From positions 62,199 through 126,198 of the forward strand of contig NZ_VCEK01000003.1 of the NCBI RefSeq assembly GCF_005862235.1: DNA of 64,000 nucleotides, read 5' to 3'. The stretch comes from Saccharomonospora piscinae. Lineage in GTDB: Bacteria; Actinomycetota; Actinomycetes; Mycobacteriales; Pseudonocardiaceae. Shown here piece after piece: positions 17,033-26,352 of this stretch. A program made the translations under genes and the position numbers. Each line of letters starts with the position of its first letter. The stretch's first letter is position 1. The notes beneath the pieces were generated by a model that saw only the letters and a list, made by a program, of their open reading frames with translations, was not told the DNA's origin and made no database searches.

Positions 17033-17187
17033 CTTAGAGGCGGGCCACGGCCTGAGCCGTGGCGCGTGCGGGGAGATACGCTTGTCGGGTGCGCGTCCTG
17101 GGTACGCCTGGGGCGCGTTCGTCGTGCGGGGGCTGTGACGTCGATGTCGCGGCCCGTGGCAGGAGAGCGAAGGAACGGTGAGGGGCA

Positions 17188-17574
17188 GTGCCGACCGGCA
17201 AGGTCAAGTGGTACGACGCGGACAAGGGCTTCGGCTTCGTCACCCAGGACGGAGGCAAGGACGTCTACGTCCGTAAGTCCGCGCTACCGCAGGGCGTCGA
17301 GGCCCTGAAGGCCGGTCAGCGGCTGGAGTTCGGGGTCGCCGACGGGCGTCGCGGCCCGCAGGCCCTGTCCGTGCGCCTGCTCGACCCGCCGCCGTCGGTG
17401 GCGGAGGCGCGGCGGCGCCCTGCCGAGGAACTGCACGGCCTCGTCGAGGACATGATCAAGCTGTTGGAGACGACGGTGCAGCCGAACCTGCGCAAGGGCC
17501 GCTATCCCGAGCGCCGGTCCACCAAGCGCATCGCCGAGGTGATGCGCGCCGTCGCGCGCGATCTCGACCCGTAG
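17188..17574 (+). CDS. Cold-shock-domain protein with C-terminal extension
   Basis: 128 residues. The cold-shock domain occupies 1-65 with RNP1-like [11 protein letters not shown] and RNP2-like DVYVRKSAL, although RNP2 is diverged from the usual VFVHxS. The remaining 60 residues ([27 protein letters not shown]) form a helical, basic tail seen in the longer actinobacterial CspB-type proteins (the Rv0871 position). It binds single-stranded RNA or DNA as a chaperone. GTG at 17188 follows GGTGAGGGGC. Confidence 0.9.
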   Translation: MPTGKVKWYDADKGFGFVTQDGGKDVYVRKSALPQGVEALKAGQRLEFGVADGRRGPQALSVRLLDPPPSVAEARRRPAEELHGLVEDMIKLLETTVQPNLRKGRYPERRSTKRIAEVMRAVARDLDP

Positions 17575-17598
17575 GCCGCCGTTCTCTCAGCCGTTTAC

Positions 17599-18117
17599 TC
17601 AGTCGTCCCGCTGCTCCGGCGGGTCGAGCTGCAGCGACCAGATGCCGCGCGGGCTGACCACCAGCTGCGGGTCGCCGTTCTCGTCGACGACGGGGTTGTT
17701 CTCCGAGTCGACCGCCTGTGCGGCGCCGAGTTGCTGAACCTCCACCACGAGCGGCTGATGCCCGAACGTCTCGGGAACCACCGTGTGGGCGTGGGTGGTC
17801 CCGTCGGTGAACACCTCCTGCCGCATCGGCAGCAGGTTGCCCTCCGGGTCGAGGCTCTGCACGATGACCAGCCACGGTGTCTCGGCGATCTCGCTGGGCA
17901 CCGAGATCTGTACGGGCCGGCCAGGGCGCGAGTCGAGCACCACCGGGTCGCCGCCGGTCACCGAGCACTCGGTGCGCAGGGCGTCGCAGTAGTCCATCGG
18001 CGGGGCCGCGACGCTCTCGCCGTCGGTGTAGAAGGTGACCTCGGGCGGGTGCGGTGCCGAACACCCCGTCAGGACGGCCGCGCCCACCGCGACCAGCGCT
18101 ACTACCGAACGTCGCAT
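17599..18117 (-). CDS. DUF2771-type lipoprotein
   Basis: 172-residue exported lipoprotein: signal sequence MRRSVVALVAVGAAVLTGCS with lipobox LTGC (Cys19). The mature part has two further Cys (YCDALRTEC) that could form a disulfide, and strands of an Ig-like fold. This family (DUF2771) is confined to Actinobacteria and has no assigned function. It follows the MFS gene by nine bases in an apparent three-gene operon with the glutaminyl cyclase, the same neighbourhood as Rv0875c-Rv0876c. Confidence 0.82.
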   Translation of the reverse strand: MRRSVVALVAVGAAVLTGCSAPHPPEVTFYTDGESVAAPPMDYCDALRTECSVTGGDPVVLDSRPGRPVQISVPSEIAETPWLVIVQSLDPEGNLLPMRQEVFTDGTTHAHTVVPETFGHQPLVVEVQQLGAAQAVDSENNPVVDENGDPQLVVSPRGIWSLQLDPPEQRDD

Positions 18118-18126
18118 GAGGCGAGA

Positions 18127-19896
18127 CTACGAGCCGGTCCGGTCGGGCTGCGGATCGGGTCGGACCGCGCGGCGGCGCCGTGGTGACGGCACCAGCGACG
18201 AGCCACCGCGCACCAGCCAGGTTTGCGTGAGTCCCAGTGCGAGCAGCCCGGACACCACGAGGAAGCCGATCCAGTAGGTCGGCGGCAGCAGCAGGCCGAC
18301 CGCGCCGCCGAACACCCACGCGAGCTGGAGCACCGTCTCGGAGCGCCCGAACGCCGACGCGCGGGACTCCTCCGGCATGTCCTGCTGGATCACGGCGTCG
18401 AGGCTGTTCTTGGCCAGGGCGCTGGCTGTGGCGCCGACCAGTCCGACGAGCGCGGCGGTCGCCAGACCCGCGGCGACCGCCGCGACGAGAGTCGCCGCGA
18501 GCGCGCTCGCCAGGCACGCCAGCACGACCTGGTCGGGCTTGCCGAACTGCATGCGCGAGCCGAGCGCGTTGCCGAGGAACCCGCCCGCTCCGGCCGCCGC
18601 GCCGATTATGCCGAGCAGCAGCAGTTGCACGAAGGCGCTCTGCCCGCTGTTCTCGGTGTCGGACTTCACCGCGAACGCGGCGAACATCATGAGAAAGCCG
18701 GTGAGCAGGCGGATCGAGCCGTTGCCCCACAGGGCCACCACCACGTGCCGGGCCATCGGCTGCCGGGGCTTCTTCGCGGCCGGGGTGGCGGCCGTCAGCG
18801 ACGCGGGCACCTCGCCCTCGGTGACCTCGACCCAGGCCGGGATGCGCATGGCCTGCACCGCGCCCACGACGCAGATCACCGCGGTGAACCACAGTGCTCC
18901 CGCCGAACCGAACGCCCAGTTGAACCCGCTCGCGACCGCGCCGAACGCGCCTCCCGCGGCGAGCCCGAACACGGCGAGTCGCGCGTTGGTCTTCGACAGC
19001 GTGATCTCCGGTGGCAGTACCCGGGGTGTGACGGCGGCCTTGAGCACCATGAACGACTTCGACAGCACCATCTTGCCCAGCGCGGCGGGATAGAGCATCC
19101 AGCTGTCGAAGTTCAGCGCCATCAGCACACACATGAGCGCCTGCCCCGCCGAGGACACGCACATGGCCAGCCTGCGGCCCCGTTGGATGCGGTCGAGCGC
19201 GGGGCCGATCACCGGGGCCACCAGTGCGAACGGGGCGATCGTGATGAGCAGGTACAGGGCCACCTTGCCCCGGCTCTCGCCGCTGCTCGCGGCGAAGAAC
19301 AGCGTGTTGGCCAGCGCGACGGCCATGGCGGCGTCGCTGGCGTAGTTGAGCATCACCGCGTACGACAGCGAGGTGAGGCCCGACTTGTCCGCCCCGTCGG
19401 CCCGCGTGGCACGGCGGAACGCGTCGACGGCCTGGCCGCTGAGCTGGCGGCTGCGCAGGGCCGCGACCCGGGTGACCGTGAGCTTCTTCGGCACACGGGC
19501 CGAGTTCTCGGCGGAGTCGAAGCCGTGCCGGGCGGTGGGCGGTTCGGGCTCGTCGGCGTCGAACTGCTCCCGCGACGATCCCGGCGGATAGCCCCCGGTG
19601 TCGTAGTGCTCGTAGCGCGGCCTGCCCTGCGACGACCGCCACGGCGGTGGAGCCGGTGGAGTCTGCGGAGTCTGCGGCGGTGCTCCCCGACGATACGAGC
19701 GCGCCCCGCGCGGGGGTGGGGGCGTCACGGGTACCGCGCCGGTCGGGGCGTCGTCGGCCGTGGGGGCGTCACCACGGGAGTACGCCCTGGTCGCGGGAGG
19801 CGGCGCGGGCCGCCGCTCGCGCTCGGGTGGTGCGGACGGCTCGGGCGCGCCCTCACCGGGCGCCCACTTCCGCCTACCCCTGCGACCGGAACGCAT
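18127..19896 (-). CDS. MFS transporter with long Pro-rich cytoplasmic N-terminus
   Basis: 589 residues. The first 150 are disordered and rich in Pro, Arg and Glu (APPERERRPAPPPATRAY), followed by twelve membrane helices of a major-facilitator protein. The loop after helix 2 is GPALDRIQRGRRLAM, a variant of the MFS motif A. Substrate unknown; orthologues of Rv0876c carry the same kind of extension. ATG at 19896 was chosen because the longer frame belongs to the preceding cyclase gene read out of phase. Confidence 0.88.
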   Translation of the reverse strand: MRSGRRGRRKWAPGEGAPEPSAPPERERRPAPPPATRAYSRGDAPTADDAPTGAVPVTPPPPRGARSYRRGAPPQTPQTPPAPPPWRSSQGRPRYEHYDTGGYPPGSSREQFDADEPEPPTARHGFDSAENSARVPKKLTVTRVAALRSRQLSGQAVDAFRRATRADGADKSGLTSLSYAVMLNYASDAAMAVALANTLFFAASSGESRGKVALYLLITIAPFALVAPVIGPALDRIQRGRRLAMCVSSAGQALMCVLMALNFDSWMLYPAALGKMVLSKSFMVLKAAVTPRVLPPEITLSKTNARLAVFGLAAGGAFGAVASGFNWAFGSAGALWFTAVICVVGAVQAMRIPAWVEVTEGEVPASLTAATPAAKKPRQPMARHVVVALWGNGSIRLLTGFLMMFAAFAVKSDTENSGQSAFVQLLLLGIIGAAAGAGGFLGNALGSRMQFGKPDQVVLACLASALAATLVAAVAAGLATAALVGLVGATASALAKNSLDAVIQQDMPEESRASAFGRSETVLQLAWVFGGAVGLLLPPTYWIGFLVVSGLLALGLTQTWLVRGGSSLVPSPRRRRAVRPDPQPDRTGS

Positions 19897-19937
19897 AGAC
19901 CAATCCTGCCGTACTCGAGCCGGACCCGTCGGGGCAT

Positions 19938-20759
19938 TCAACCCGTCGGGACGAACCTCACCACGAACATCTTGGGCCACAGCTTGCCGGTGAGCAGGAA
20001 GTGGTCCGTTCCGGGCAGTGCCGCGACGCCGTTGAGCACGTCGGCCTCGGCGGCCTCTTCCGGCGTGAGCAGGCCCCCGGCGTCGACGCGGGCGGTCACG
20101 GCTCCCGTTTCGGCGTCGATGCGCAGCAGGTCGTCGCTGTGCCAGACGTTGGCGTACACGTCGCCGTCCACGCACTCCAGTTCGTTGAGGTCCGTGACCG
20201 GGGTGCCGGTGTCGGTGACGGTGACGGTGCCGAGCACCGTGAAGTCGGCGGGATCGCGGAAGGTGAGCGTCGCGGAGCCGTCGCTCATCACGAGCCGGTC
20301 CCGTTCCGGCTGGTGGCACAGGCCCCAGCCCTCGCCGTCGTAGTCGACGCGGCGGCGTTCCTCCAGCGTGTCGCGGTCGCGTTCGATGGCGATGCCCGCG
20401 CGCCAGGTGAGCTGCCAGATCCGGTCGTCGACGACGGTGATGCCCTCGCCGAACAGCGGCTCCGGCACGGCGACCGTGGTGGTGGGCTCGCCACCGACCG
20501 GGCCCGCCCGCAGCGTGGACTCGCCGACGAGCCCCGTGCCCTCGTAGAGCGTGTCCCCGGATACTTCGAGGCCCTGGGTGAACGCCTCGGGGTCGTGGGG
20601 CAGCACGTCGAGTACCTCGGCCCGGAGCGGACGCGGCGCGGGGTCCTCGGCGTCGGTGTCCTGCGATGATCGGGGCGCCTCCGGCGCGCACGCCGCGATC
20701 GGCAGCGCGGACAGTGCCGCCGTCAGAAGGCCGACCATCCGGCTGATCTTTACCCGCAC
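19938..20759 (-). CDS. Glutaminyl-peptide cyclotransferase (plant/bacterial type), lipoprotein
   Basis: 273-residue exported protein of the beta-propeller glutaminyl cyclase family that makes N-terminal pyroglutamate on secreted proteins. It has a lipobox LPIAAC, then family signatures PHDPEAFTQGLEV, LYEGTGLVGESTLR, LTWRAGIAIE, DLNELECVDGDVYANVW and LNGVAALPGTDHFLLTGK. The start is GTG at 20759, giving a normal signal peptide; ATG at 20738 is possible. It leads the operon with the MFS and DUF2771 genes. It diverges from DUF3027. Confidence 0.9.
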   Translation of the reverse strand: MRVKISRMVGLLTAALSALPIAACAPEAPRSSQDTDAEDPAPRPLRAEVLDVLPHDPEAFTQGLEVSGDTLYEGTGLVGESTLRAGPVGGEPTTTVAVPEPLFGEGITVVDDRIWQLTWRAGIAIERDRDTLEERRRVDYDGEGWGLCHQPERDRLVMSDGSATLTFRDPADFTVLGTVTVTDTGTPVTDLNELECVDGDVYANVWHSDDLLRIDAETGAVTARVDAGGLLTPEEAAEADVLNGVAALPGTDHFLLTGKLWPKMFVVRFVPTG

Positions 20760-20822
20760 CGTCCCAGACTGGCACGAACCCACCGCTTCGGTGTAGGGCC
20801 CCAGTGCTGCACAATTGGTGTC

Positions 20823-21614
20823 ATGACCCTGCTGCTGACGCACGACGACGGCACGATCCGCAGGAAGCTGCTCGACGCGGTCGAGTCGGCGCGTGAGGCG
20901 GCGGTGCGGGACGCCGGTGACGGCACGGTGGGCGATCACGTGGGTGTGGTGCACGAGGACGCCGTGTCGGTCACCCATCTCTTCGACGCGAGGCTGCCCG
21001 GCTATCGCGGCTGGCGCTGGTCGGTCACCGTGGCCACGGCCGACGAGGACGCGCCCGTGACCATCAGCGAGGTCGTGCTCACCCCGGGGCCGGACGCGAT
21101 CGTCGCGCCCCGGTGGGTGCCGTGGGAGCGGCGCGTGCGGCCCGGCGACCTGGGCGTCGGTGACATCTTTCCCACCGAAGCCGACGATCCGAGGCTCGCG
21201 CCCGCGTACTCGACGCTCGACGACCCCGAGGCCGTCGAGGCCACGCACGAGATCGGGCTCGGCAGGGTCAGGGTGCTGTCGCGGCTCGGGCGCGGTGAGG
21301 CCGCGACCCGCTGGCACCGCGGCGAGTACGGACCCCGCACCGACATGGCCCGCAGCGCTCCCGCCACGTGCGGTACCTGCGGCTTCTACCTCCAGCTCGC
21401 CGGATCGCTGCGGTCGGCCTTCGGGGTGTGCGGCAACGAGCTCTCGCCAGCGGACGGCCACGTGGTCCACGCGGAGTTCGGTTGCGGCGCGCACTCCGAG
21501 GTCGAGATCGAGGCGCGGTCCTCGGTCCCGGTGGCCGAGCTGGTGTACGACGACTCGCTGCTGGACGTCGACACTGCCGACACGGCCGCCACCGATCCCG
21601 TCGCGGCGGACTGA
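20823..21614 (+). CDS. DUF3027 protein with putative zinc site
   Basis: 263-residue actinobacterial protein (the Rv0877 position). The N-terminal half has WRWSVTVATADEDAPVTISEV and WVPWERRVRPGDLG. The C-terminal part holds ATCGTCGFYL, FGVCGNELSP and FGCGAHSEV, a spaced set of Cys plus His that suggests a zinc ribbon. Function is unknown. Its stop overlaps the apparent CTG start of the next gene (CTGA), implying that the two are made together. Confidence 0.87.
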   Translation: MTLLLTHDDGTIRRKLLDAVESAREAAVRDAGDGTVGDHVGVVHEDAVSVTHLFDARLPGYRGWRWSVTVATADEDAPVTISEVVLTPGPDAIVAPRWVPWERRVRPGDLGVGDIFPTEADDPRLAPAYSTLDDPEAVEATHEIGLGRVRVLSRLGRGEAATRWHRGEYGPRTDMARSAPATCGTCGFYLQLAGSLRSAFGVCGNELSPADGHVVHAEFGCGAHSEVEIEARSSVPVAELVYDDSLLDVDTADTAATDPVAAD

Positions 21615-24469
21615 GCGGACCCGGAACACTGCTGTCCTCCGGCGATCTCGACGAACTCAGGCAGGCGGTACTGCGGTCGTGGCATGACTCGCCCACCCGC
21701 TTCACCGAGGACACCCAGGCCGAGCGCGACCTGCTTCGCGGCGCCTACCGCGACCGGGTCTTCGTGGAGCTCGCGCAGAACGCGGCCGACGCGGCGGCAC
21801 TGGCGGGGCGTCCGGGCAGGCTGCGGGTGAGCGTCGTCGACGGCGAGTTGCGGGTGGCGAACACCGGGGCTCCGCTCGACCGTCGTGGTGTCGCCGCGCT
21901 CGCGTCTCTGCGTGCCTCGGGCAAGCCCCCGTCGGGCCAGGGCCTGGTGGGCCGGTTCGGGGTCGGGTTCGCCGCCGTGCTGGCGGTCACGGCCGAGCCG
22001 AGGGTCGTTTCGCGCACGGGCGGTGTGGCGTTCTCGGAACGGCGGACCCGGCAGGTGTGGGAGGCCCCCGAGGTCCCGGTGCTCCGGTTGCCGTGGCCGC
22101 TGCCCGAGGACGAGCCGCCGCTGCCGGAGGGGTTCGACACCGAGGTGCGGCTGCCGCTGCGCCACGATCCGGGCCCGCTGCTGGAGCAGGTCGCCGCCGA
22201 GGTGGCGGACGTGCTGCTGGTGCTGCCGTGGCTGGCCGAGGTGGAGGTGGGACAGCGCCGGTGGACCCGCCGCACCGAGGGCGGTACCGCCGATGCCTCC
22301 GACGAGGTCGTGCTCACCCTGCCCGGTGAGCGGCGGGCCCGCTGGCTGACCCACCGTGGTGAGGGCTGCGTGTGGGCACTGCCGCTGGCCGACGACGGCG
22401 CGCCCCGGCCCCTGCCGGGCGACCCCGGTGACGTTCTGCACGCACCGACTCCGACGGACGAGCGCCTGTCGCTGCCCGCGCGGTTGCTGACGACCGCCGT
22501 GCCGTTGGAACCGTCGCGGCGCAGGGTGCTCGCCTCGGCGGGAACCCCCGAGGTGACGCGGGCACTGGACGCCGCCGCGGCGGCCTATCCCGGGCTCGTG
22601 CGGGCGTTGCCGCCCCGCCACCGGCTCGCGCTCGTCCCTCGGCCCCACTTCCCGCTCTCGGATGTCGACGCGGTGCTGCGGGAGCGGGTCACCCGCCGGC
22701 TCGCCGACGCCGAGTGGGTTCCCTCGGCCGAGGGCGGATCGTTGCCCGGCAGGCGGGCGCGGGTGCTGGACCTCGCCGCTGCCCGGCTGGTGGAGCTGGT
22801 GGCCGAGCTGGTGCCCGACCTCGCCGCGGCCCCGTTGTGTGGCCGGGAGGCGGCGCGCACGGCGGCGGTGGCGGGGGCCCGGCCCCTGGGGGTCGCGGAG
22901 CTGGCGGAGGCGCTGACCGGAGTCGAGCGTCCTCCGTCGTGGTGGCACGCCGTGTACACGGAGCTGCACGCGGCCGTGGAGCGTTCCGAGGTCGATCCCG
23001 ACGAACTGGGCGCGCTCCCGGTGCCGCTCACCGACGGCCGCACCGTGCCGGGGGCGCGGGGTGCGCTGCTGCTCGACGACGCGGAGGGTGCCGTCAGTGC
23101 CATGAGTGCCGTCGCCGAGCTGGCGATACCGGGGCTGCACGTGGTGCATCCGGGTGCCGCGCATCCGCTGCTGCACCGGCTGGGTGCGCGGCGGGCCGGT
23201 CCCGCCGATCTGCTCGCCGCACCCCCGGTGGCAGCGGCCGTCGACCGGAGCGTCGACGACGCGCTGGCCGGGCTCGACGTCGAGCCGCTCGCCGAGGCGG
23301 TGCTGAGCTGGCTGTCGTCGGCTCCGGGCCTGCCCGAGCCGGAGCGCGCCGCGCTGGGCGCGCTCGCGCTGCCGTCGGTCCACGGCCCGCGCCGGGCTGA
23401 CGAGCTGCTGCTGCCGGACGCCGCGATCCTGCCGGTGCTCGATCCCGACGCCGTCGGCGACGACGCGCCGCTGGACGTGCTGGCACGCGACCTCGCCCAG
23501 CGCTGGAACCGCGACACCCTCGTCAGGGCCGGGGTGCGCGACACCTTCCCCGTGGGCCACGCCACCACCGACGAGTCCGAGCCCGCCGTCGCCGACCTGG
23601 ATCTCGTGGCCGACGACGCCTGGCCCGCCGCGCTGCGGCTGCTCGCCTCGGAACCCGCGACGTGGCGGGTGCTCAGCGCGCCCGACGGCCGGTTACGGGA
23701 CTGGCTCGCGGCGCACGCGCTGCTGGCGGGACGGTCGCCCGGGCAGTGGCGGCTCGCCTCGGCGCGCGCGGCGGTGGGACTGTTCGACCCGGTACCCGAC
23801 GTGGGCCTCGGCGACGACCTGCTGGTGGCGGCAGGGGTGCGCACCGGCGTCGTCGGTCTCGCCGTGCGCGACGCCGACGACGCCGCGCTGGTCTGCGCGC
23901 GGCTCGGTGACCCGGACAGAACCGTGCCGCCCGGTGTCGTGCTGCGTGCCCACGGCGCGCTGTCGGAGCTTCCGCCCGACGACGTGGAGCCACCGGCGCG
24001 CGTGCGCACGCTGGCCGGGTCGGTGTGCGACGCGGCCGACGCCGTCGTGCTGGACGCGCCGTGGCTGCTCGGTGTCTGGCCCGCCGACCGGCTCGTCGCG
24101 GCGGCCGAGTTCGCCGACGCTGCCGCGCTGGCCGACGTGCTGGACCTGCCCCTGGCCTCGGACGAGACCACCGTGGGGCCCGACGACGACGGCGAGTTCG
24201 CGGCGTGGGCGGAGCTGCCCGCGATCGTGGAGGTGGCCGACCTGCTGGGCGCGGAGCTTCCCGACGGCGGTGTGCTGGTTCACGACGAGTTGACCGTGGG
24301 CGGCGTCGTCGTGCCGTGGTGGCACGACGGCGAGTTCGGGACGGCGCATGCCAGCGACTCGCCGGACGGGCTCGCGCGGGCGTTCGCGTGGGAGGCGGGC
24401 CGGTGGACCGAACGGGTGGTCGTGGAGCGGCTGCTCGACGACCCCGGACCGCGCACCGTGCTGGGCTGA
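21611..24469 (+). CDS. Sacsin/Hsp90-like ATPase-domain protein
   Basis: Large cytoplasmic protein of about 952 residues. Near the N-terminus is a GHKL-type ATP site: N-box RVFVELAQNAADA (Glu, Asn, Asp), then VANTGAPL and the glycine lid GLVGRFGVGFAAVLAV. This matches actinobacterial proteins annotated as sacsin N-terminal-like. The rest has no recognised domain. The start is uncertain: the frame is open well upstream inside DUF3027, but no ATG, GTG or TTG occurs between its stop and the conserved region, and CTG at 21611 overlaps that stop. Starting later at GTG would cut the ATP site. Role unknown, perhaps a chaperone-like ATPase working with DUF3027. Confidence 0.8.
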   Translation: MSGPGTLLSSGDLDELRQAVLRSWHDSPTRFTEDTQAERDLLRGAYRDRVFVELAQNAADAAALAGRPGRLRVSVVDGELRVANTGAPLDRRGVAALASLRASGKPPSGQGLVGRFGVGFAAVLAVTAEPRVVSRTGGVAFSERRTRQVWEAPEVPVLRLPWPLPEDEPPLPEGFDTEVRLPLRHDPGPLLEQVAAEVADVLLVLPWLAEVEVGQRRWTRRTEGGTADASDEVVLTLPGERRARWLTHRGEGCVWALPLADDGAPRPLPGDPGDVLHAPTPTDERLSLPARLLTTAVPLEPSRRRVLASAGTPEVTRALDAAAAAYPGLVRALPPRHRLALVPRPHFPLSDVDAVLRERVTRRLADAEWVPSAEGGSLPGRRARVLDLAAARLVELVAELVPDLAAAPLCGREAARTAAVAGARPLGVAELAEALTGVERPPSWWHAVYTELHAAVERSEVDPDELGALPVPLTDGRTVPGARGALLLDDAEGAVSAMSAVAELAIPGLHVVHPGAAHPLLHRLGARRAGPADLLAAPPVAAAVDRSVDDALAGLDVEPLAEAVLSWLSSAPGLPEPERAALGALALPSVHGPRRADELLLPDAAILPVLDPDAVGDDAPLDVLARDLAQRWNRDTLVRAGVRDTFPVGHATTDESEPAVADLDLVADDAWPAALRLLASEPATWRVLSAPDGRLRDWLAAHALLAGRSPGQWRLASARAAVGLFDPVPDVGLGDDLLVAAGVRTGVVGLAVRDADDAALVCARLGDPDRTVPPGVVLRAHGALSELPPDDVEPPARVRTLAGSVCDAADAVVLDAPWLLGVWPADRLVAAAEFADAAALADVLDLPLASDETTVGPDDDGEFAAWAELPAIVEVADLLGAELPDGGVLVHDELTVGGVVVPWWHDGEFGTAHASDSPDGLARAFAWEAGRWTERVVVERLLDDPGPRTVLG

Positions 24470-24505
24470 CCGGCGGGCCGAGCACCGCGCCCTCACCCGC
24501 GTGTG

Positions 24506-24778
24506 TTAAAGGTTTCGTTGAGCAAAACGCGACCCTCTGCGGGACGCGGCGCGCTGCCAGAGCATGACTGCCATGCCCACCAGGCCGAGCCCGCCGCCCG
24601 TCAGGGCCGTCCACAGCCACATCCCGTGGACGCCGGTGGCCAGCAGCACGACTGAGGCGATCAGCCAGACCGCCGTGCCGCCGACCACGGGAATCCAGGG
24701 ACTGACCACTGATGTCGGCAGGTCAGGGGTAGGACGAAGCCGTCCGGTGATCTCAGGTGGGTCGTTCGGTTCGTCCAC
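24506..24778 (-). CDS. DUF2530-type small membrane protein
   Basis: 90 residues with a short acidic N-terminus and two membrane helices (VVGGTAVWLIASVVLLATG; WLWTALTGGGLGLVGMAVML). It fits the actinobacterial DUF2530 family (Rv0879c position), function unknown. GTG at 24778 has TAGCCT at 24786-24791 seven bases upstream, a leaderless pattern; the longer frame to 24931 runs into the divergent permease. Confidence 0.8.
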   Translation of the reverse strand: MDEPNDPPEITGRLRPTPDLPTSVVSPWIPVVGGTAVWLIASVVLLATGVHGMWLWTALTGGGLGLVGMAVMLWQRAASRRGSRFAQRNL

Positions 24779-24824
24779 AGGGGTCAGGCTACCGCCGCCG
24801 TACACGACGCGAAGCAGGTGAGCG

Positions 24825-26291
24825 ATGTCAGACGTGACCACGCGGCAACGGCCCCCGAGGCTCGACCGGTTCTTCCGGATCAGCGAGCGGGGTTCCAACG
24901 TGGGCCGGGAGGTCCGAGGTGGTCTGGTCACCTTCGTGACGATGGCCTACATCATCGTGCTGAACCCGCTGATCCTCGGCAGCTTCTCGCCGGACGACGC
25001 GGGCGCGGCGAAGGACGTCACCGGAGCCATCCTGCCGGTCGCCCAGGTGACGGCGGTCACCGCGCTCGTCGCCGGGGTGCTCAGCATCCTGATGGGCGTC
25101 GTCGCGAACTTCCCGTTCGCGCTCGCCGCGGGGCTGGGGATCAACACCCTCGTCGCCGTCACCATCGCGCCCCAGATGACGTGGTCGGCGGCGATGGGGC
25201 TCGTGCTCGTGAACGGCGTCGTGGTGCTGCTGCTCGTGATCACCGGGGTGCGCAGCATGGTGTTCAACGCCGTGCCGCAGCAGCTCAAGGCGAGCATCGC
25301 GGTCGGGATCGGGCTGTTCATCGCCCTGATCGGCCTGGTGGACGCGGGCTTCGTGCGGCGGGTGCCCGACGCGGCGGGAACCACGGTGCCGGTGCAGCTC
25401 GGCATCGACGGTTCGATCGCCTCGTGGCCCACGGCGGTGTTCGTGGTGACACTCGTGCTGATGGGCGTTCTGGTGGCGCGCGGAGTGAAGGGCGCCATCC
25501 TGATCGGTGTGCTCGCGGGCACGGTGCTGTCGATCGTCATCGAGGCCATCGTGGCCGCGGGTCCCTCGCAGGGCGTGGACCCGAAGGGCTGGAACCTCGG
25601 CTATCCGGCGCTGCCGGACTCGGTGCTGAGCCTGCCCGACCTCTCGCTCGTGGGGCAGGTCTCGTTCGACGCCTGGGTGCAGGTGCCCGCGCTCACGGCG
25701 GCGCTGCTGGTGTTCACGCTGGTGCTCACCGACTTCTTCGACACCATCGGCACGATGACGGGGCTCGGTCGGGAGGCCGGGCTGGACGACGACCGGGGGC
25801 GGCTTCCGAACGTGGGCAAGGGCCTGTTCGTGGACTCGCTCGGCGCCATCGGCGGTGGCGCGGCGTCGGCCAGCTCCAACACCGTCTATGTCGAATCGGC
25901 CGCCGGGATCGCCGAGGGCGCGCGGACCGGACTGGCCAACGTCGTCACCGGTCTGCTGTTCATCGCCGCCATGTTCTTCACGCCGCTGTACGAGGCGGTG
26001 CCGATCGAGGCCGCCGCGCCCGCGCTCGTCGTCGTCGGCGCGCTCATGGTGCGCCAGATCGCCGACGTGGACTTCCGGGACTTCACGGTGGCGCTGCCCG
26101 CGTTCCTGACGATCGTGGTGATGCCGTTCACGTACTCCATCGCGAACGGCATCGGCGCGGGCTTCGTCAGCTACGTCGTGCTGCGGGCGGCGACCGGGCG
26201 CGCCCGCGAGGTACACCCGCTCATGTGGGTCACGTCGGTGGCGTTCGTCGTGTACTTCGCGATCGACCCGATCCAGCAGCTCCTCGGCTGA
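24825..26291 (+). CDS. NCS2 (AzgA-type) purine permease
   Basis: 488 residues with about 12-14 membrane helices. N-terminal GGLVTFVTMAYIIVLNP and the central TDFFDTIGTMTGLG are hallmarks of the AzgA-like NCS2 group that imports adenine, guanine or hypoxanthine by proton symport. GGGAASASSNTVYVESAAGI corresponds to the second pore motif. Substrate choice cannot be read from the sequence. ATG at 24825 follows AGGTGAG. Apparently a single gene. Confidence 0.93.
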   Translation: MSDVTTRQRPPRLDRFFRISERGSNVGREVRGGLVTFVTMAYIIVLNPLILGSFSPDDAGAAKDVTGAILPVAQVTAVTALVAGVLSILMGVVANFPFALAAGLGINTLVAVTIAPQMTWSAAMGLVLVNGVVVLLLVITGVRSMVFNAVPQQLKASIAVGIGLFIALIGLVDAGFVRRVPDAAGTTVPVQLGIDGSIASWPTAVFVVTLVLMGVLVARGVKGAILIGVLAGTVLSIVIEAIVAAGPSQGVDPKGWNLGYPALPDSVLSLPDLSLVGQVSFDAWVQVPALTAALLVFTLVLTDFFDTIGTMTGLGREAGLDDDRGRLPNVGKGLFVDSLGAIGGGAASASSNTVYVESAAGIAEGARTGLANVVTGLLFIAAMFFTPLYEAVPIEAAAPALVVVGALMVRQIADVDFRDFTVALPAFLTIVVMPFTYSIANGIGAGFVSYVVLRAATGRAREVHPLMWVTSVAFVVYFAIDPIQQLLG

Positions 26292-26352
26292 CGCGCGGCG
26301 TCACCGGCGGCGGGCCGGGCACGCGCGCGCAATCGTGAGGTATGCTAAGGAT

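Noticed and set aside
18223-20343. 706-codon plus-strand frame opposite the MFS and cyclase genes
   Set aside because: Low-complexity translation with no motif; the minus-strand genes have clear membrane helices and lipobox.
21386-23560. Open frame of 724 codons on the minus strand opposite the sacsin-like gene
   Set aside because: It is a GC-skew shadow of a strongly coding plus-strand gene; its translation is Gln/Arg/Gly-rich with no domain.
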